Assembly: GCA_902806565.1 (NCBI GenBank) | Contig: CADCXA010000041.1 | Span: 558,001-622,000, forward strand | DNA: 64,000 bases | Reading direction: 5' to 3' | From: Hypoxylon rubiginosum | Lineage: Eukaryota; Ascomycota; Sordariomycetes; Xylariales; Hypoxylaceae | Shown: positions 10,004-21,719 of the stretch, piece by piece | Layout: each line of letters starts with the position of its first letter | How positions within the stretch are numbered: the first letter of the stretch is position 1 | Position numbers and translations under genes: made by a program | Notes under the pieces: generated by a model | What the model saw: the letters and a program-made list of their open reading frames with translations, nothing else | Database searches by the model: none | What the model was told of the DNA's origin: nothing

Positions 10004-11166
10004 CTAGAGGCGGTAGTTAGACCAAGCGCTGTACATACGCGTCTCCTGGCCAGCGGTGAACTCCTCGTAGCAAGCACTGGATAGGTACCCATATTAGTCT
10101 GCGCACGAGAAAAAAAAGGTAATAGTAGTAAATAAGGGAAGAGAATAGGTATGCTTACTCGTCAGAGTAGTCCATGTAGTTGTGGATAGGGTCGACGCCG
10201 CCGCCGGGGCAGCTGTCACGGCCGACGGGGCAGCCGGAGGACGAAGAGGCCTGTGGGGGCGTATCGTCGACCGAGTCACCGCTACCACTGCAGCCACCTT
10301 GGAACGTGTGGTATAGGTTCATCCAGTGCCCTACTTCATGCACGGCAGTGCCACCGAGGTTGTAAGGGGCAGCACTGCCACCGGGAACGGACTGGGCGAG
10401 AATGGTGCATCCATCTTGGTAGAACGCCGTCGAGCCCGACGATACATTATCGGGAAAGTAGCAGTAGCCGAGCAGACCGCCTCCCAAATTCCCGAGAAAA
10501 TATATGTTCAAATCTTTATACACACCCTTACGTAGTGCTCTCTTCATGGCGAGCTCGTTGCCGTCGGCGGCCCAGTTGGAGTTGACGGTCCAGTCGGTGC
10601 TCACCAGGTTGAACGTGATGCCGTGCACACCGTAATCAGCGTTCATTACGGCAATTTGGTCGTCAACCATCTTTTGCTTGGGGCGAGTTAGCAGATGGCA
10701 GATAAATACCGAAGCTCAGCAATAATTCGGAGCCCAAATCAACCACACCAATATATCACCTCTTTGGAAGATATTATGCCTAAATGCATATATACTCCCC
10801 ATAAAGGCATATATAGAGTTCTATAAACCATATAGCATGCAAAACAGTGATATATTGGTGTGAATAATTTGGGCTCTGCCTGAGTAATTCACTTACAGTG
10901 AGGTATCCGGCAGAAGCTGACGTGGATGAAGCGACCACGTGGAAATAAGTATTGACGGAGAATGAAGCGAGAGCACGAAACTCGCCCTTGGCACGAAGCT
11001 CCCGCTCCCTCGCGAGCATGGCCTCCGAAGCGGCCATCTGAGCCACGGTGGGCTCAGGGGTGCCGCAAATTCGCGTCGTGTTTCCATCTTCGCGGGGAAA
11101 CATGTAGGAGTGGGCTGCGGCTGAAGAAGCCAGCAGGGCGGCGGCGGCGATAGACTTGAACAGCAT
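10004..11166 (-). CDS. Secreted zinc metalloprotease, M43B pappalysin-like (MEP1 type), three exons (286 aa)
   Basis: Exons on the minus strand: 11166-10897, 10676-10159, 10076-10004 (861 nt). The signal peptide is [19 protein letters not shown] propeptide region with RICGTPEPT follows, which may supply a cysteine-switch-like Cys. The catalytic domain has the zinc site [11 protein letters not shown], followed by TFQGGC. The Met-turn region reads [18 protein letters not shown] and the protein ends [10 protein letters not shown], as in fungal extracellular metalloproteases of family M43B. The expected zinc motif is HExxHxxGxxH; here Asn replaces the conserved Gly. The last exon acceptor was placed at TATCCAG because only it restores the conserved DDACYEEF reading. 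Secreted proteolysis of plant or other proteins is the likely role. Intron 1 (220 nt) is enlarged by an inverted-repeat insertion. Confidence 0.9.
10729..10877. mobile_element. MITE-like inverted-repeat insertion inside metalloprotease intron 1
   Basis: The left arm AGCCCAAATCAACCACACC...ATATCAC (10730-10759) is the near reverse complement of the right arm at 10847-10876 (GTGATATATTGGTGTG followed by AATAATTTGGGCT). About 28 of 31 bases pair. The total length is ~148 bp. Removing it would leave an intron of ~72 nt, typical of this genome. No coding capacity. Confidence 0.65.
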
Positions 11167-14100
11167 CGTGACTGGTGGTCGAAGGCTTAACCTCTGGAAA
11201 TGATGAAGGAGTTAAGCAAACGAAGATAGAACACAACCAACATTCAACTAGAACCAGCGCATCTCTTATAGTCCATTCTCATGATGACAGAAGCAGATAA
11301 GACGTCTTAGAAGAACTAGCGATATCAATCCTCGGTCCTCACGCAGCCATCTCGTTGATTTATTACCTGCCTAATTCGCGACATTGTATATTGACTGCAC
11401 ACTTTAATGCAGAGAGACTTCCCGATAGGAAGACCACAAGAATGTTGCGTGACATGCTGTCAGCCAATCAATCACCCAGCATATTACCGCAGGACGAGTC
11501 GAGACGTTAAATTGCACAGCTGCCATGGTCTTGCGCGTACAGCTCTGACCGTTCCAGAAGCTTTTCGAGATAGATGGTCTCGACTGCAAAAGAGCCCTAC
11601 CTGGAAAAAGTAGGTTGCCAATGGCGATCCCCTTCAGCCCCAGCCTACTATCTCGAAAGAGAAGCTGGATAGGCCCCCCTGTCCGATGCGCCTGGCAATC
11701 ATTGCCGTAATCGTTGTGTACGTCGTCCTATCAGCTCCAATACCGAGGGTTGCACGTGCCGGGAACGTTGTGGTAAGCGCGCAGGTATTTTCCCCGGTGG
11801 TATCGGCCAGGACCGATCGCGGCAGCTTGGCGGAGGGACCCCTGATTGAAAGGAGCAGTAAGCTGCATTTAGCGCTTGGTTTTTATACCAGCCCGCTGAA
11901 CTCCCGGCCTGCAGGAGGAGGAAAAAACAAGCTAGTTGCCCTTCCTGTCACTTGCCGGCCTCGAAGTACCACCATCCAATTACCACAGGTGCCTTTATTA
12001 ATGCTGCGTCACCCGTCCTGGTGCAGAAGATAAGGTTGACAACCTGGTGAGAATCCAACCCGACCGCTTGCCTGTTACGGTAGTAGGTAACGTAGAACCG
12101 TTACCCTCACTGCGGGACCAGCTGACGACAACGTTATCAGTCTGACTACCAGGCCGATATATGTAGGCTGTAGGTTGTCACGGATGCCTCGGTGACCCTA
12201 TATGAACCAACGATGGAGTACTGGGACGACATCGTATACCGGTAGGCTTCACCCAAATGCAGAATATATAATACCTATCTCCAACGCTGTTGCCGAAGGG
12301 AATGCCTGCACCGCCAAGCTGCCAAGTAATGTAACGTTAGAGCTCACTACGATAACTTCGAGCGCTACCACTGTCGAGGTCCCAGCACAGCATCTGCTAC
12401 GAATTCATTGATTCGCCGACGACGAAATGAGCTAAAATTTGTCCGAGCAACAAACCTGTTCTTCCTCGAAGTTATCTCATCTCCAATCTCTGGAATCAGA
12501 CGAGGAGACATTATGAACATTTAGCGCAGCATCGGTATACTGCCGAGTTCCCGGTTTTCAATCATCTCCAGAGCAGGGGAATGCTGGCGGATCGGTTTGT
12601 TGTGTCAGCAGGGACATTTTGAATTTCGGGGTAGAGGATCGTAGGAGTAGGTGTCTGATTCACCCCCTTTTTACTTACTTCAGCTATAGCACATTCCTCT
12701 TCTGCACAATTAACATGAATATTAAAGAGAAATCATCAACTAATTATGTCCTATTCATTCACAGGTAGCGAACTTGCCACAAGGATCTGAGAGTGGGTGT
12801 ACAATAGGGGTTTGCTTGGGGAGGCCTATTGAGGGCAAACCGACTCGTTCGTCTCGCTACGGGAAGTTGATGGCTAGAGCTCACAGGTAACCAGTAATCA
12901 TATCTACGGAAAATCCCGGTTTTATCAATCCGTTTGTTCAGTACCAACTCCTGAGCCGTATATCGTCGCGACATCGATTGCTCTGCGGCAAATAGGGGCC
13001 GAGCTTTAAGCGATCAATCCTAAATATTTCAGCTGACATTCCGATCCGAGCAGGTACTATGCCTAGGTACTAAATAGGCCAGATCAATTACCCTGAGATG
13101 GAAGAGAAACGTTGAGACCATACACCCCCAGAGCACGCCCGGTATTTCCAACACGGTGATGTTCTTTCTTTCTCGCTGTTGTTATGCTCTTCGCCATCGA
13201 AGCCACTGAGCGATTAAATGAATATTCCTACGGAACGGGGGGATAACCCGTAAACCTCAATGTCATTGATGAATTGGCTTGAATTCTTGCCACAGTCTGG
13301 TCTAGTAGTACCGGTACCTGGGTAGTCACTAACTTGCGTAAGAGAATGGTAGCTGATGCACCATTCCTTAGTCATAGGTTTTCACGGATTGAAATAGGAC
13401 TTAAACTTGATAGTAGTGAGTTTTTAATGCATTAGATGATCGAGTACGGATTTGCTCGCATTCAAAAGGTTTCTTTGTTGATCAGTTTGCTCGACCATGA
13501 CTGAATATCGGATAAGGAGCTTGGGAAACTTTACAGTCGACTGTGTCTTTTAGATGGCAAATACTACGAATTCCTTCGGTTAGTTGGTGACGCGTAGTAT
13601 GATCCAATATCGTCTACAACCTAAGTGACGCACGCATTTGCTTAGTTTCTCTAAGGCGGCTGCTTGGTATCTTAGCCACAACTAGTAGCCAAATTCCCCA
13701 AGGACCAGACTAATGTTTTACAAAGGTCATATTTCTGATGGTCAGCACTCTACCTAGTTTTGAAAATACGAATATAGAGGTAGGTATGATTCATCGTGTC
13801 ATAGGAGGTAGCTAACACGGGTATGGAAGAATACTATGATATCTGGACACAATGACACCGTTAGGGAACACATCACATAGTTGATTCGCATGTATTACGA
13901 GCTCAGGCATGAAAGCGCTGCGATATTAAGCTACGAGAACATCCATGCCCAAGATCAAACTACCAGATTGTACCTCCCCAGAAAGTATACGAGAGACTGA
14001 TTGACATCGGGATTAACCTAGAGTTCATATTTTCTGCATGAAAATAATACTGAAGCGCTATACACTTCGATAGTGGATCGAGAAAGCATCCGTAAGAGGT

Positions 14101-14176
14101 AGTGGGAGTGTCCTTGTAAAGGTTTAGAACGTACCTAAAGTGCCAGACCGCTACACCACGAAAAGCGGAAAATTTC
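11167..14176. other. 3-kb gene-poor stretch with unassigned coding-like traces
   Basis: No gene can be supported. A plus-strand frame at 11686-12033 begins with a signal-peptide-like MRLAIIAVIVVYVVL. A frame around 12020-12150 reads protein-like (VDNLVRIQ...LPVTVVGNVEP) before stops. Together they may be remains of a secreted-protein gene, but no intact exon chain could be built. The rest is A/T-rich with several stop-dense frames. Confidence 0.35.
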
Positions 14177-15538
14177 TCAAGTCAGGCTCTCGTCCTCTTG
14201 CGTTGCCTTATCAAGTATGGGACCGTGATATTCCTCCATTTTCTTCATGAGTTCTTTCCTCTTCTTGTTTTTCCGTGCCTCCTTCGTCTTCGTTATACCC
14301 TTTGGCTTTGACGAGTGTTTGATGCCTTTAGCCTTCTTGTATTTCGTGTTCTTTGGAGGCTTCCAGTCAAGCATGTCCTTATCTTCCATCGAGTCGTCGC
14401 TGTGACTGCATCTCTCATTCTCGGTAACCTCGCTGTCAGGCTCGCTGTCAGGCTCGCTACGTTCCTCCTTGTTTGTAAGCGATGGATTTCTAGAGTCGTA
14501 TTCACCAAACAACCTGACTTCTCCGTATAGTTGAAACCGCTTTCCCTTTTTGTTCTCAGCTGCCCCTGTTGAGTTACTTGGACCGGGGGCATCATCTACA
14601 AGCGATGAGCTCGAAATCTCGCCAGAAGCCGTCTTCTCCTTGTCTTGTCCCGGTTGTTCGAAGCGGACTTGCTTTATGACTGGGGGCAAGTTTAATAGCG
14701 AAGGATGACTACCAAGGATCATTTCTTTTTCATAAGCAATAAGATCGTCATCAAGGAATTCTGAAAGCGGCCGTTCGTGCTTAAACGACATTCCGGGAAG
14801 AGTTGACCACTTCGTATCCCAAATTCCCCACTCAGTCCAAGTGTCCTTGACGGTATCATACGCTCTCGTGTTGATGTCTTCGGGCACGTATATAGAGTCC
14901 TCTTTGATCTTCAAATCGCGTAAGATCTCTTCCCTCGCAAGGGAGACTTGATATATAAACTGATGAAATGGTCGGGAGGCCTGGCGTTCGCGTTCCTCTT
15001 TGGTCGGAGGCCTAGTAGCTTGAGCCACGCTTTTCTTCTTTTTGCGCTTTGATATTTTCTTTCCACCAGCTGTAGAGCCTTCAGTATCGGGTTCGGGTAG
15101 GTCATCAATCTCGTGCTTCCAACAGCCATCGGCCATAGTGTTCCACTTGTCGTTCCAAATACCTTGTTCAACCCATCTTGCTTTGACGTTAGCTCTGGCG
15201 ACGGTAGAGATCTTCGTGCCGGGAGGTATGTCAAGCGTTCTGTTGATGATTGCCTCTAGTACGACTTCTTGTTCCTTTCTGGACTGATTATTAAGTTGTT
15301 CCCTGGGTCGCGAAGCATCTCGTTCTCGCACTATTTCCTGATAGCGCTTTTCGAGCTCCTCGGAGCGAGGTTCAGGACTACCGTACTTGGTTGTGGTCCC
15401 CGACGGGTATTCCATATTTTGCGACGGGCTCCGATCAAAACGTGCTCTATCATGCTCAAGCTTCTCAGGGTGCTTTACCAGGTCTTCTAGAGCCCAATCA
15501 GCATTGGTTACACCATGGCCATTGACGTTTCTATCCAT
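14177..15538 (-). CDS. Charged hypothetical protein with a duplicated W-rich module (about 453 aa)
   Basis: A long single-exon frame. It can begin at 15646 (489 aa), but the Met at 15538 (MDRNVNGHG) is preferred because the upstream part is Ser/Leu-rich and reads like 5' UTR. Two related ~50-residue units lie about 111 residues apart. Unit 1 (numbering from the long start, ~129-179) has VKARWVEQGIWNDKWNT and ends KHE. Unit 2 (~238-291) has VKDTWTEWGIWDTKW and also ends KHE. Between and after them are basic runs (KKISKRKKKKS) and acidic Ser-rich sections, with a Lys-rich C-terminus, which suggests a nuclear protein. Similar units occur in unnamed proteins of other Sordariomycetes (recollection). 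Function is unknown. The gene is divergent from the FHA-kinase gene. Confidence 0.8.
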   Translation of the reverse strand: MDRNVNGHGVTNADWALEDLVKHPEKLEHDRARFDRSPSQNMEYPSGTTTKYGSPEPRSEELEKRYQEIVRERDASRPREQLNNQSRKEQEVVLEAIINRTLDIPPGTKISTVARANVKARWVEQGIWNDKWNTMADGCWKHEIDDLPEPDTEGSTAGGKKISKRKKKKSVAQATRPPTKEERERQASRPFHQFIYQVSLAREEILRDLKIKEDSIYVPEDINTRAYDTVKDTWTEWGIWDTKWSTLPGMSFKHERPLSEFLDDDLIAYEKEMILGSHPSLLNLPPVIKQVRFEQPGQDKEKTASGEISSSSLVDDAPGPSNSTGAAENKKGKRFQLYGEVRLFGEYDSRNPSLTNKEERSEPDSEPDSEVTENERCSHSDDSMEDKDMLDWKPPKNTKYKKAKGIKHSSKPKGITKTKEARKNKKRKELMKKMEEYHGPILDKATQEDESLT

Positions 15539-16276
15539 GCTGAGATTTCTGTCGATTAAGGAGTAAATAGCGTGAATCGACGAAGGTGTAGATGATGTAG
15601 AAGAAAGATCCAAAAGGGAGGAGATCAGAGTCAAATTCGATACCAAGAGGATTAATTGTATTTTCGTTGGTCGGCGGCACTTACACGGATGATTCGTAGA
15701 TGGTACATGGGTAAAGTAAGTGACTCACGAGTGACACAGAGCACGTTTTTTTCAAACAGCAAACTTCCAGGTGTGATAGTTTAATAGGGAATAATGATCC
15801 CCGTCATCCCATCCTATACATACCTGAGTAGGGTACAATTCGTGTAGATATTAAATATACTATTCTCCGACTTACGCAGAGCAAACGCATGTTCACGTGA
15901 TGGGTTAAATTTCACGCATCACTTTTATCTGCTGTTGAATTTATTGAATTTATTGATAGTGGAGTTTACACTCATGTTTCCACGGCATTGTTGACGATTG
16001 TTTGTTGGATATCTCCTAGGTACCTACCTGTAGGATGTTAGTTAAAGGTACCTAGGTAGGTATTCAGACGCCGTGAGTACCATGGGAATAACCCGCTCAC
16101 TTACAGGAGTCATCATACGTACATCTCGCAAAATTACATCGAACATGCAATTCTTTACAATATCACTACATTCGCTTCTTTTATTTAAACTCACTCGAGC
16201 TTCTCTGCATGTGTCTCAATAGCAACACCAACAACCTTAGCTAATTCGACAAATCATTCACTTTTAATATTGCAAG
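15539..16276. promoter_or_regulatory. Bidirectional promoter region between the W-module gene and the kinase gene
   Basis: About 740 bp separate two divergent genes. It contains paired GGTACCTACCTG / AGGTACCTAGGTAGGT words (16018-16060), the palindromic motif that recurs through the window. No other control element is assigned. Confidence 0.4.
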
Positions 16277-18021
16277 ATGGTTCTCAACCAGCAGCCCCTA
16301 TTCTCTCTGCAGCCTGTATCTGATCAGGCGAAGAAGATTGTTACCGATGCTGCCAATGGTGGTTTGAACCGTCACCTGGTATTGACCGGGCCGAAAGGAT
16401 TGATGTTAGGTATCGGGCACTATGCCTCTTATTCATCATCACCTAACGTTCTTGCCGTATTAGGGCGCGACGATTCTGTGGATGTTTACCTCGATAGCAG
16501 CTCCATATCCAGGATCCAAGCATCTTTCGAGATAAATCCTCAAAGCAAGGCTATATTGTTCGTTGATCAGTCAGCATCCCAGTCTTCACAAGTTTCAGGA
16601 CAAGACACCGTCCCATTTGAACATGGACGATTGCCTAGGAAAGTTGTCATCAGTAGTGAAATGGGGACGGTAATAGGGATGGGTGGTTCGAAACGAAACC
16701 ACATTGCTTTCCAGTTAATATGGCATCACGAGGCAGTAAAATGGATCAACGATATAAAAACTGCTATGAAGAACTACAACAATCACCCTCGCCCTGAAAT
16801 AACTTCATGCGAGATCGAGACAAGGCCGCCATCTCGGATGGAAATACGGGAAACGAGAACCCACATGCAGCAAACACTCCAAATGCGCTACGCAGTAGGG
16901 GGTCAACTTGGCAGCGGAAGGCGCGGGACTGTCTTGGAGGGAATAAATCTCGATACGGGCGATCTCATGGCTGTCAAGATTATGAATCAACCAAAACGAG
17001 GGCGAAGCAGATTGCGCATTAAATCCGAGATCGAAACCCTCAGTCGGCTTAAGCATGTATGCCAATTCCCAGCCCAATTTGCTACATGTTTATACTAACA
17101 CGATATGATTAGACCCATATAGTCGACTATTTAGCATCAGAGAAGACGGAATCGCATGTCGTCATATTTATGCGCCTCATGGACGACAACCTACTTTCAT
17201 TGATCAACAATCCCGAAGTCGAAAACGAATCCTTTCTCAACCCTCTTCTCCACCAGATGCTCCAGGCTCTGGATTACCTTGCGTACCACTGCGTCATCCA
17301 CGGGGATTTGAAGCCCACCAACATACTCTATGTTAGGGAGCCAAATTCCGAATATCGCTTTCAACTCGGAGACTTCGGCCTCTCGTTTCACGCCAAAAAA
17401 CAGAAATCGAGGCCTGGGACTCTTCCCTACATGGCCCCCGAAGTTTTCTATGGAAGTGAAGATATATCGCACAAGATTGATGTATGGTCGTTGTACGTTA
17501 CTATGCTGTGTACGGCGAGCAAAGAGGCCCGAGGCACACTGGACCAATCTCTCAAAGCCGATGGCGACCAAGTAGCACGCTACGATAGGGTGCTGCGTAA
17601 CTACAAGAAGGTGTTGGAGCTTGCGCCTATGGCATTGGAACCATATCTTCAAATCCGGGAGATGGCGAGGATCAACCCGGGTGATCGTGCGTCTGCCGCA
17701 CAAATGCTTGTGAAGTGCTACTTTGGAATGGGCCTCACCACACGCAGCATAATACCGGCTATTCCGGAGCTAAGAAACGACGATATATTCCTCCAGAAGA
17801 AACATAGGCACTTTGTGAAGCGACAAGAGAAAGATCGCCTTAAGAGGGAATGGAGTATTGTCAGCAGCGACTTGCTAACAGATAGTTCCGATGACGAGGA
17901 AGGCGAGGTGGACGAGGAGGACGAGGGGGACGATACGGATGGCACGAACGATACGGTAAAGATGATGGAGTACGCGCTAGATGAGGAGCTGCAAAACGAA
18001 GCTATGAAGGTCGAGGATTAA
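16277..18021 (+). CDS. FHA-like domain plus protein kinase, two exons (562 aa)
   Basis: Exons 16277-17056 and 17113-18021. Residues ~58-130 resemble a divergent FHA domain (LGRDD...ISRIQASF; the usual His after Ser-Arg is replaced). The kinase domain covers about 204-490: Gly-rich loop LGSGRRGTV, VAIK-type Lys224 in LMAVKIM, alpha-C Glu in KSEIETL, catalytic loop HGDLKPTN (Asp325), DFG (Asp347) and MAPE (~370). The catalytic loop is HGD rather than HRD, so this is a non-RD kinase, usually not dependent on activation-loop phosphorylation. The C-terminus is a strongly acidic tail. Fungi carry many such accessory FHA-kinases with unknown targets. All core catalytic residues are kept, so activity is likely. 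Confidence 0.88.
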
Positions 18022-19067
18022 GGGATGCATTGGGTACCTCCTACCTGGTACATGAACTTGGATAATGGAGGAAATTGAATATCTCGGTTGCCCAAGTTTC
18101 CAGTCAAGCTCTCATGTTATTTTTACGAATGCCCAAGACAGGATATCAATGCCATAGAATTATCCTGATTTTGAATTGTAGGGTATAACATAATCATCTG
18201 TTAGTGTAGTGGATTGTACTACTGTAGAGTGGATGCTCGACTACTCTGGCCCATGAGTTTTATAAGAATGTTGGAGGGTTCGCCAACGTTGTCTGCCCCG
18301 GGCCGGTCAAAATGAGGCTTAGTGGGTTTAATGAGGCCGAACATACCCCTGAGATCGGCGCGGGGAGGATATAAAGGGGGGCCAACTAGGACGTTCTAGG
18401 GGAAGTTCAGTGGTAGTCTGCGCATTGGATAAGAATTTACTGACAGCCAAATACCCATAGGAGATATCCATTGCCCTAAAGCATGTTATTGTCTAAAAGT
18501 AAAATACTCTTAATTTAAACATGGGGTTGTCGGAATTATATAACGGCTCTGCAAATATAGCTAGTAGATTCATAATTAGGTATTAACCTAAGAATCTACG
18601 CAGCAGATATATATCCTTACCTAGGTATCTAAAGTATTTTATATCATGCTTTATTAAGATGTGTATATAACAGAGGCCCGTATTGATAGAAAATGCGGAT
18701 AATGCCGAGATATCTTCACCTTGATAGGTCCACCCTATCCTCACCGGTCCTACCTTTTAGTCCTAACTCATTATAGCGCTCCTTGGCCGTTTTCCAATTC
18801 ATATTAGCCGGTGATCACATCTCAATAAGGTAGGTCCCTCCGACGAACCCCGCTAGAGGGTCAAATGCTTCCGTCGTATTTAAGAGCAGAAAACATGCCG
18901 ATGCAACGATCCGACGTATGTATATCTACGGCCTCGGCCATGCCACGATGGCCGACGCCGTGCGTAATTGCCGGCTCTACCCCATATATAAAGAGCTTCT
19001 CAGCACTAGACCGTACTTGATAGGTAACCTGGCAATCTACCTCGTACTTTAGCTACGTCTGTTCAAT
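18022..19067. other. Intergenic; contains TATA box of the tannase gene
   Basis: No gene is recognised in about 1 kb. A strong TATATAAAG box lies at 18985-18993, ~80 bp before the tannase ATG. Confidence 0.5.
18985..18993 (+). promoter_or_regulatory. TATA box of tannase/feruloyl esterase gene
   Basis: TATATAAAG, ~75-80 bp upstream of the start codon at 19068, is a good match in sequence and distance for an inducible fungal secreted-enzyme promoter. Confidence 0.5.
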
Positions 19068-20872
19068 ATGTATTGGCCTTCAGCGATTCCAATCGCAGTA
19101 CTTGGGGGCGCAGCAGCCGTCGCCGCTGAATGCACGGCGGACGCGTTCGCTGAGATTCTCAAAGATCACCCTGAAGCGACGGTCAAGCTTGTGGAAGCTG
19201 TGCCGGAGAATGGCAGCTTTGGCCAGCCAGAGACCAACATCCCGTTTCCATACAACGCAACAGATTTGAAAGCGCTATGTGCGGTGGCTATCAATGTCAA
19301 GTCCTCTGAGAACTCGTCGTATAACTTCGGTCTGTTTCTTCCTGACACGACGTGGAATGAGCGATTCATGACAACGGGGAATGGTGGTTTCGGTGGTGGT
19401 ATTAACTGGTAAGAACATCAATATCTTGGGGACAAATACACGAGTGGTGTATAAAGCACGTAGCTAATATTTAATACGATTGATAGGCCAGATATGGGCA
19501 TGCTATCTCAGGTACTTAACTCAAGGCATCGAGTGAAAACATATAATAACGCGGGTCAACTAACGAAGCCGATTAGTACGGATTCGCCACTGTAAGTACG
19601 GATACCGGCCATTCTTCAGGCATAGAAGATGGCTCTTGGGGATTAAATCCCGAGAGTTTGATCGACTGGGGCCATCGAGCTATGCATGGCTCAATAATTT
19701 TAGCAAAGGTACCTTACCCTCATATCCTCATCCTCAACCCAACCCAACCACTGACTATTAAACCGTAGGAAATCATTAGCAGTTACTATGCATGTCCTAT
19801 CAAGTATTCCTACTACGCAGGGTGCTCTACTGGAGGCCGTCAAGGGTTGAAGGAGATCCAACTGTATCCAGATTCGTTTGATGGGATCTCCGTCGGCGCC
19901 CCTGCTTGGTGGACTGTCAACCTTGCGGCAAACACTCTCCAACAGGGGCTTTACAACCTCCCTGTGTCGGATCCCAAACATATCGACGTCTCAGTATTTC
20001 CTGCAATCGTTGCGGAGATAGAAAAACAATGCGATCCTCAGGACGGCTTGGTTGACGGGATTATTAGTGATCCCTACGGATGCAACTTCGATTTCGAGGC
20101 GCTTCTGTGTACGCCGACCTCTGATCCCGCCACGTGCCTTACACCCGCGCAGCTCACGACGATCTCCAAGTTCTACAACCCCTGGATAGATACCAACCAG
20201 ACCTACCTGTTCCCCGGTATGGCGCTTGGCACAGATCCGAGTTTTGCAATGGGACCGCATTTGACCCCTCTTGGATATGGTCTGTTTCAGTATTTCATAT
20301 ACAATAACAGCGAGTGGGACTACACCAAATTTACGTTGAACGACGTTACGTTCGCGAATACCATAAATCCTGGTGACGCGGCGGCGGACAACTTTGATCT
20401 AAGCCCCTTCAGGGAGCGAGGAGGCAAGATTCTGAAATACCATGGGGACGCAGACTCGTTAATCCCAACCGGCAGCAGCATCTACTTCTACAAGCAGGTG
20501 CTCCAGACGCTCGTGCCGAAAGGCGTCGAAGTCGATGATTTCTACCGCTTCTTCCTGATCCCCGGCATGAACCATTGCTCGGGGTCCAATCTCGCCCCTT
20601 GGTATATCGGCGCGGCGAGTCAGTCGGTCCAGGGCACTACCCACTCAATTCCTGGGTTCGAGAATGCGGACCACGATATCATCTTGGCCATGATGAAATG
20701 GGTCGAAGAAGGAGATGCTCCCGAACGGCTTATTGCAACGAAGTTCACCAACGACACAGCCACGTTAGGTATCCAGAGCCAGCGACCCCTGTGCCCGTAC
20801 CCGAAACAGGCGAAATATATCACGGGTGAAACAAACAAGGCAGGCAGTTGGGAATGTAAAAGTCTTTATTAA
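19068..20872 (+). CDS. Secreted tannase / feruloyl esterase family enzyme, four exons (533 aa)
   Basis: Exons 19068-19408, 19487-19511, 19577-19708, 19769-20872 (1602 nt). A signal peptide (MYWPSAIPIAVLGGAAAVAA) leads into a tannase-fold alpha/beta hydrolase. Landmarks: GNGGFGGGINW; YGFATVSTDTGHSS; nucleophile motif YYAGCSTGGRQG (Ser about residue 186); the calcium-binding-lid region DPQDGLVDGIISDPYGCNFD; acid HGDADSLIP (~393-395); and GMNHCSG carrying the His (~435). Adjacent Cys residues beside Ser and His are the CS-D-HC arrangement of this family. It hydrolyses ester-linked phenolics such as ferulate or gallate from plant cell walls or tannins. Exon 2 is a 25-nt microexon and is easily missed. 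Several sequons suggest N-glycosylation. Confidence 0.93.
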
Positions 20873-20981
20873 GACACTTTTAATTTGAATTCAATTTATT
20901 TACAACTACATAAGTACCTATGCACCACCGGCTCTTTCGTGTGTTCCTTCCCAGCTCTGCTGTAGACGAGTGTGAATTCCA

Positions 20982-21194
20982 TCAATTAGCTCGGGCTCTC
21001 ACATTGTCAAGGGATTTCTTCACAAGTGGCTCGACAGGATCGGATGTATTTGTCTTCCAGCTGGCGGTCATTAGGCACTGCTTCCCAGAGTGCAAAAGGT
21101 CACTGTAGATAATCCACTCATGGTTGGCTTGGAGTAGTGAGGTCCCAGAGTGAATAAGAGCTTCGAAGTTCTGGTGGAGCTCTACTCCGAACAT
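20982..21194 (-). other. Possible gene fragment (70 codons, C-terminal end only)
   Basis: A minus-strand frame that also stays open further upstream (to ~21240) reads protein-like (FGVELHQNFEALIHSG...WIIYSDLLHSGKQC) and ends at a normal stop. A second protein-like plus-strand frame of 49 codons follows at about 21285-21433 (MDELVFVNENNETTLKI). Neither has a full domain, and they are next to the poly-C run and foldback element, so these look like remnants rather than genes. Confidence 0.3.
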
Positions 21195-21525
21195 GCCTTC
21201 CTCACAGCTTTGTCGCCGCCGAAGGTCGTGCTGACGGTCACAATATCAAAAAATACATGGTCGAAAAAAGGACATAGTTGAAGACAATGGACGAGCTGGT
21301 GTTCGTCAACGAGAACAACGAGACCACCTTAAAGATCACCAACAACCTCAGGGGTACCGAAGATGACCCCAGCATGCCCGTGGCACTTTGGGAGGAGCTA
21401 AAGGCAAAGAGTGATGGCATTGGAGCTAAGTAGTTGATAGAGAATGCAAAAAATTCATTGACTATGAAATTTATTTCAGTCTGGGATATTTCCTGCATTA
21501 TCTTGCAAATGCCTAGACGACCTTC

Positions 21526-21527
<2 letters not shown>

Positions 21528-21556
<29 letters not shown>
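21528..21556 (+). repeat. Homopolymer run of 29 C
   Basis: An uninterrupted run of 29 cytosines on the plus strand between possible gene remnants and a foldback element. Confidence 0.9.
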
Positions 21557-21559
<3 letters not shown>

Positions 21560-21719
21560 TAATTCTCTTAGGAGTAGATGTCCCATATCTGGATGTCGGA
21601 TCTTAGTAAATCCTCTCCTCGAATTCGTGGAGACCTGAGAGCTGTCACTGATCACTCGTATTTATATCAGGAAAGGGGCTCGCTCTCCGACCCAAAACCG
21701 CCAAACCGGTCAAAACTCC

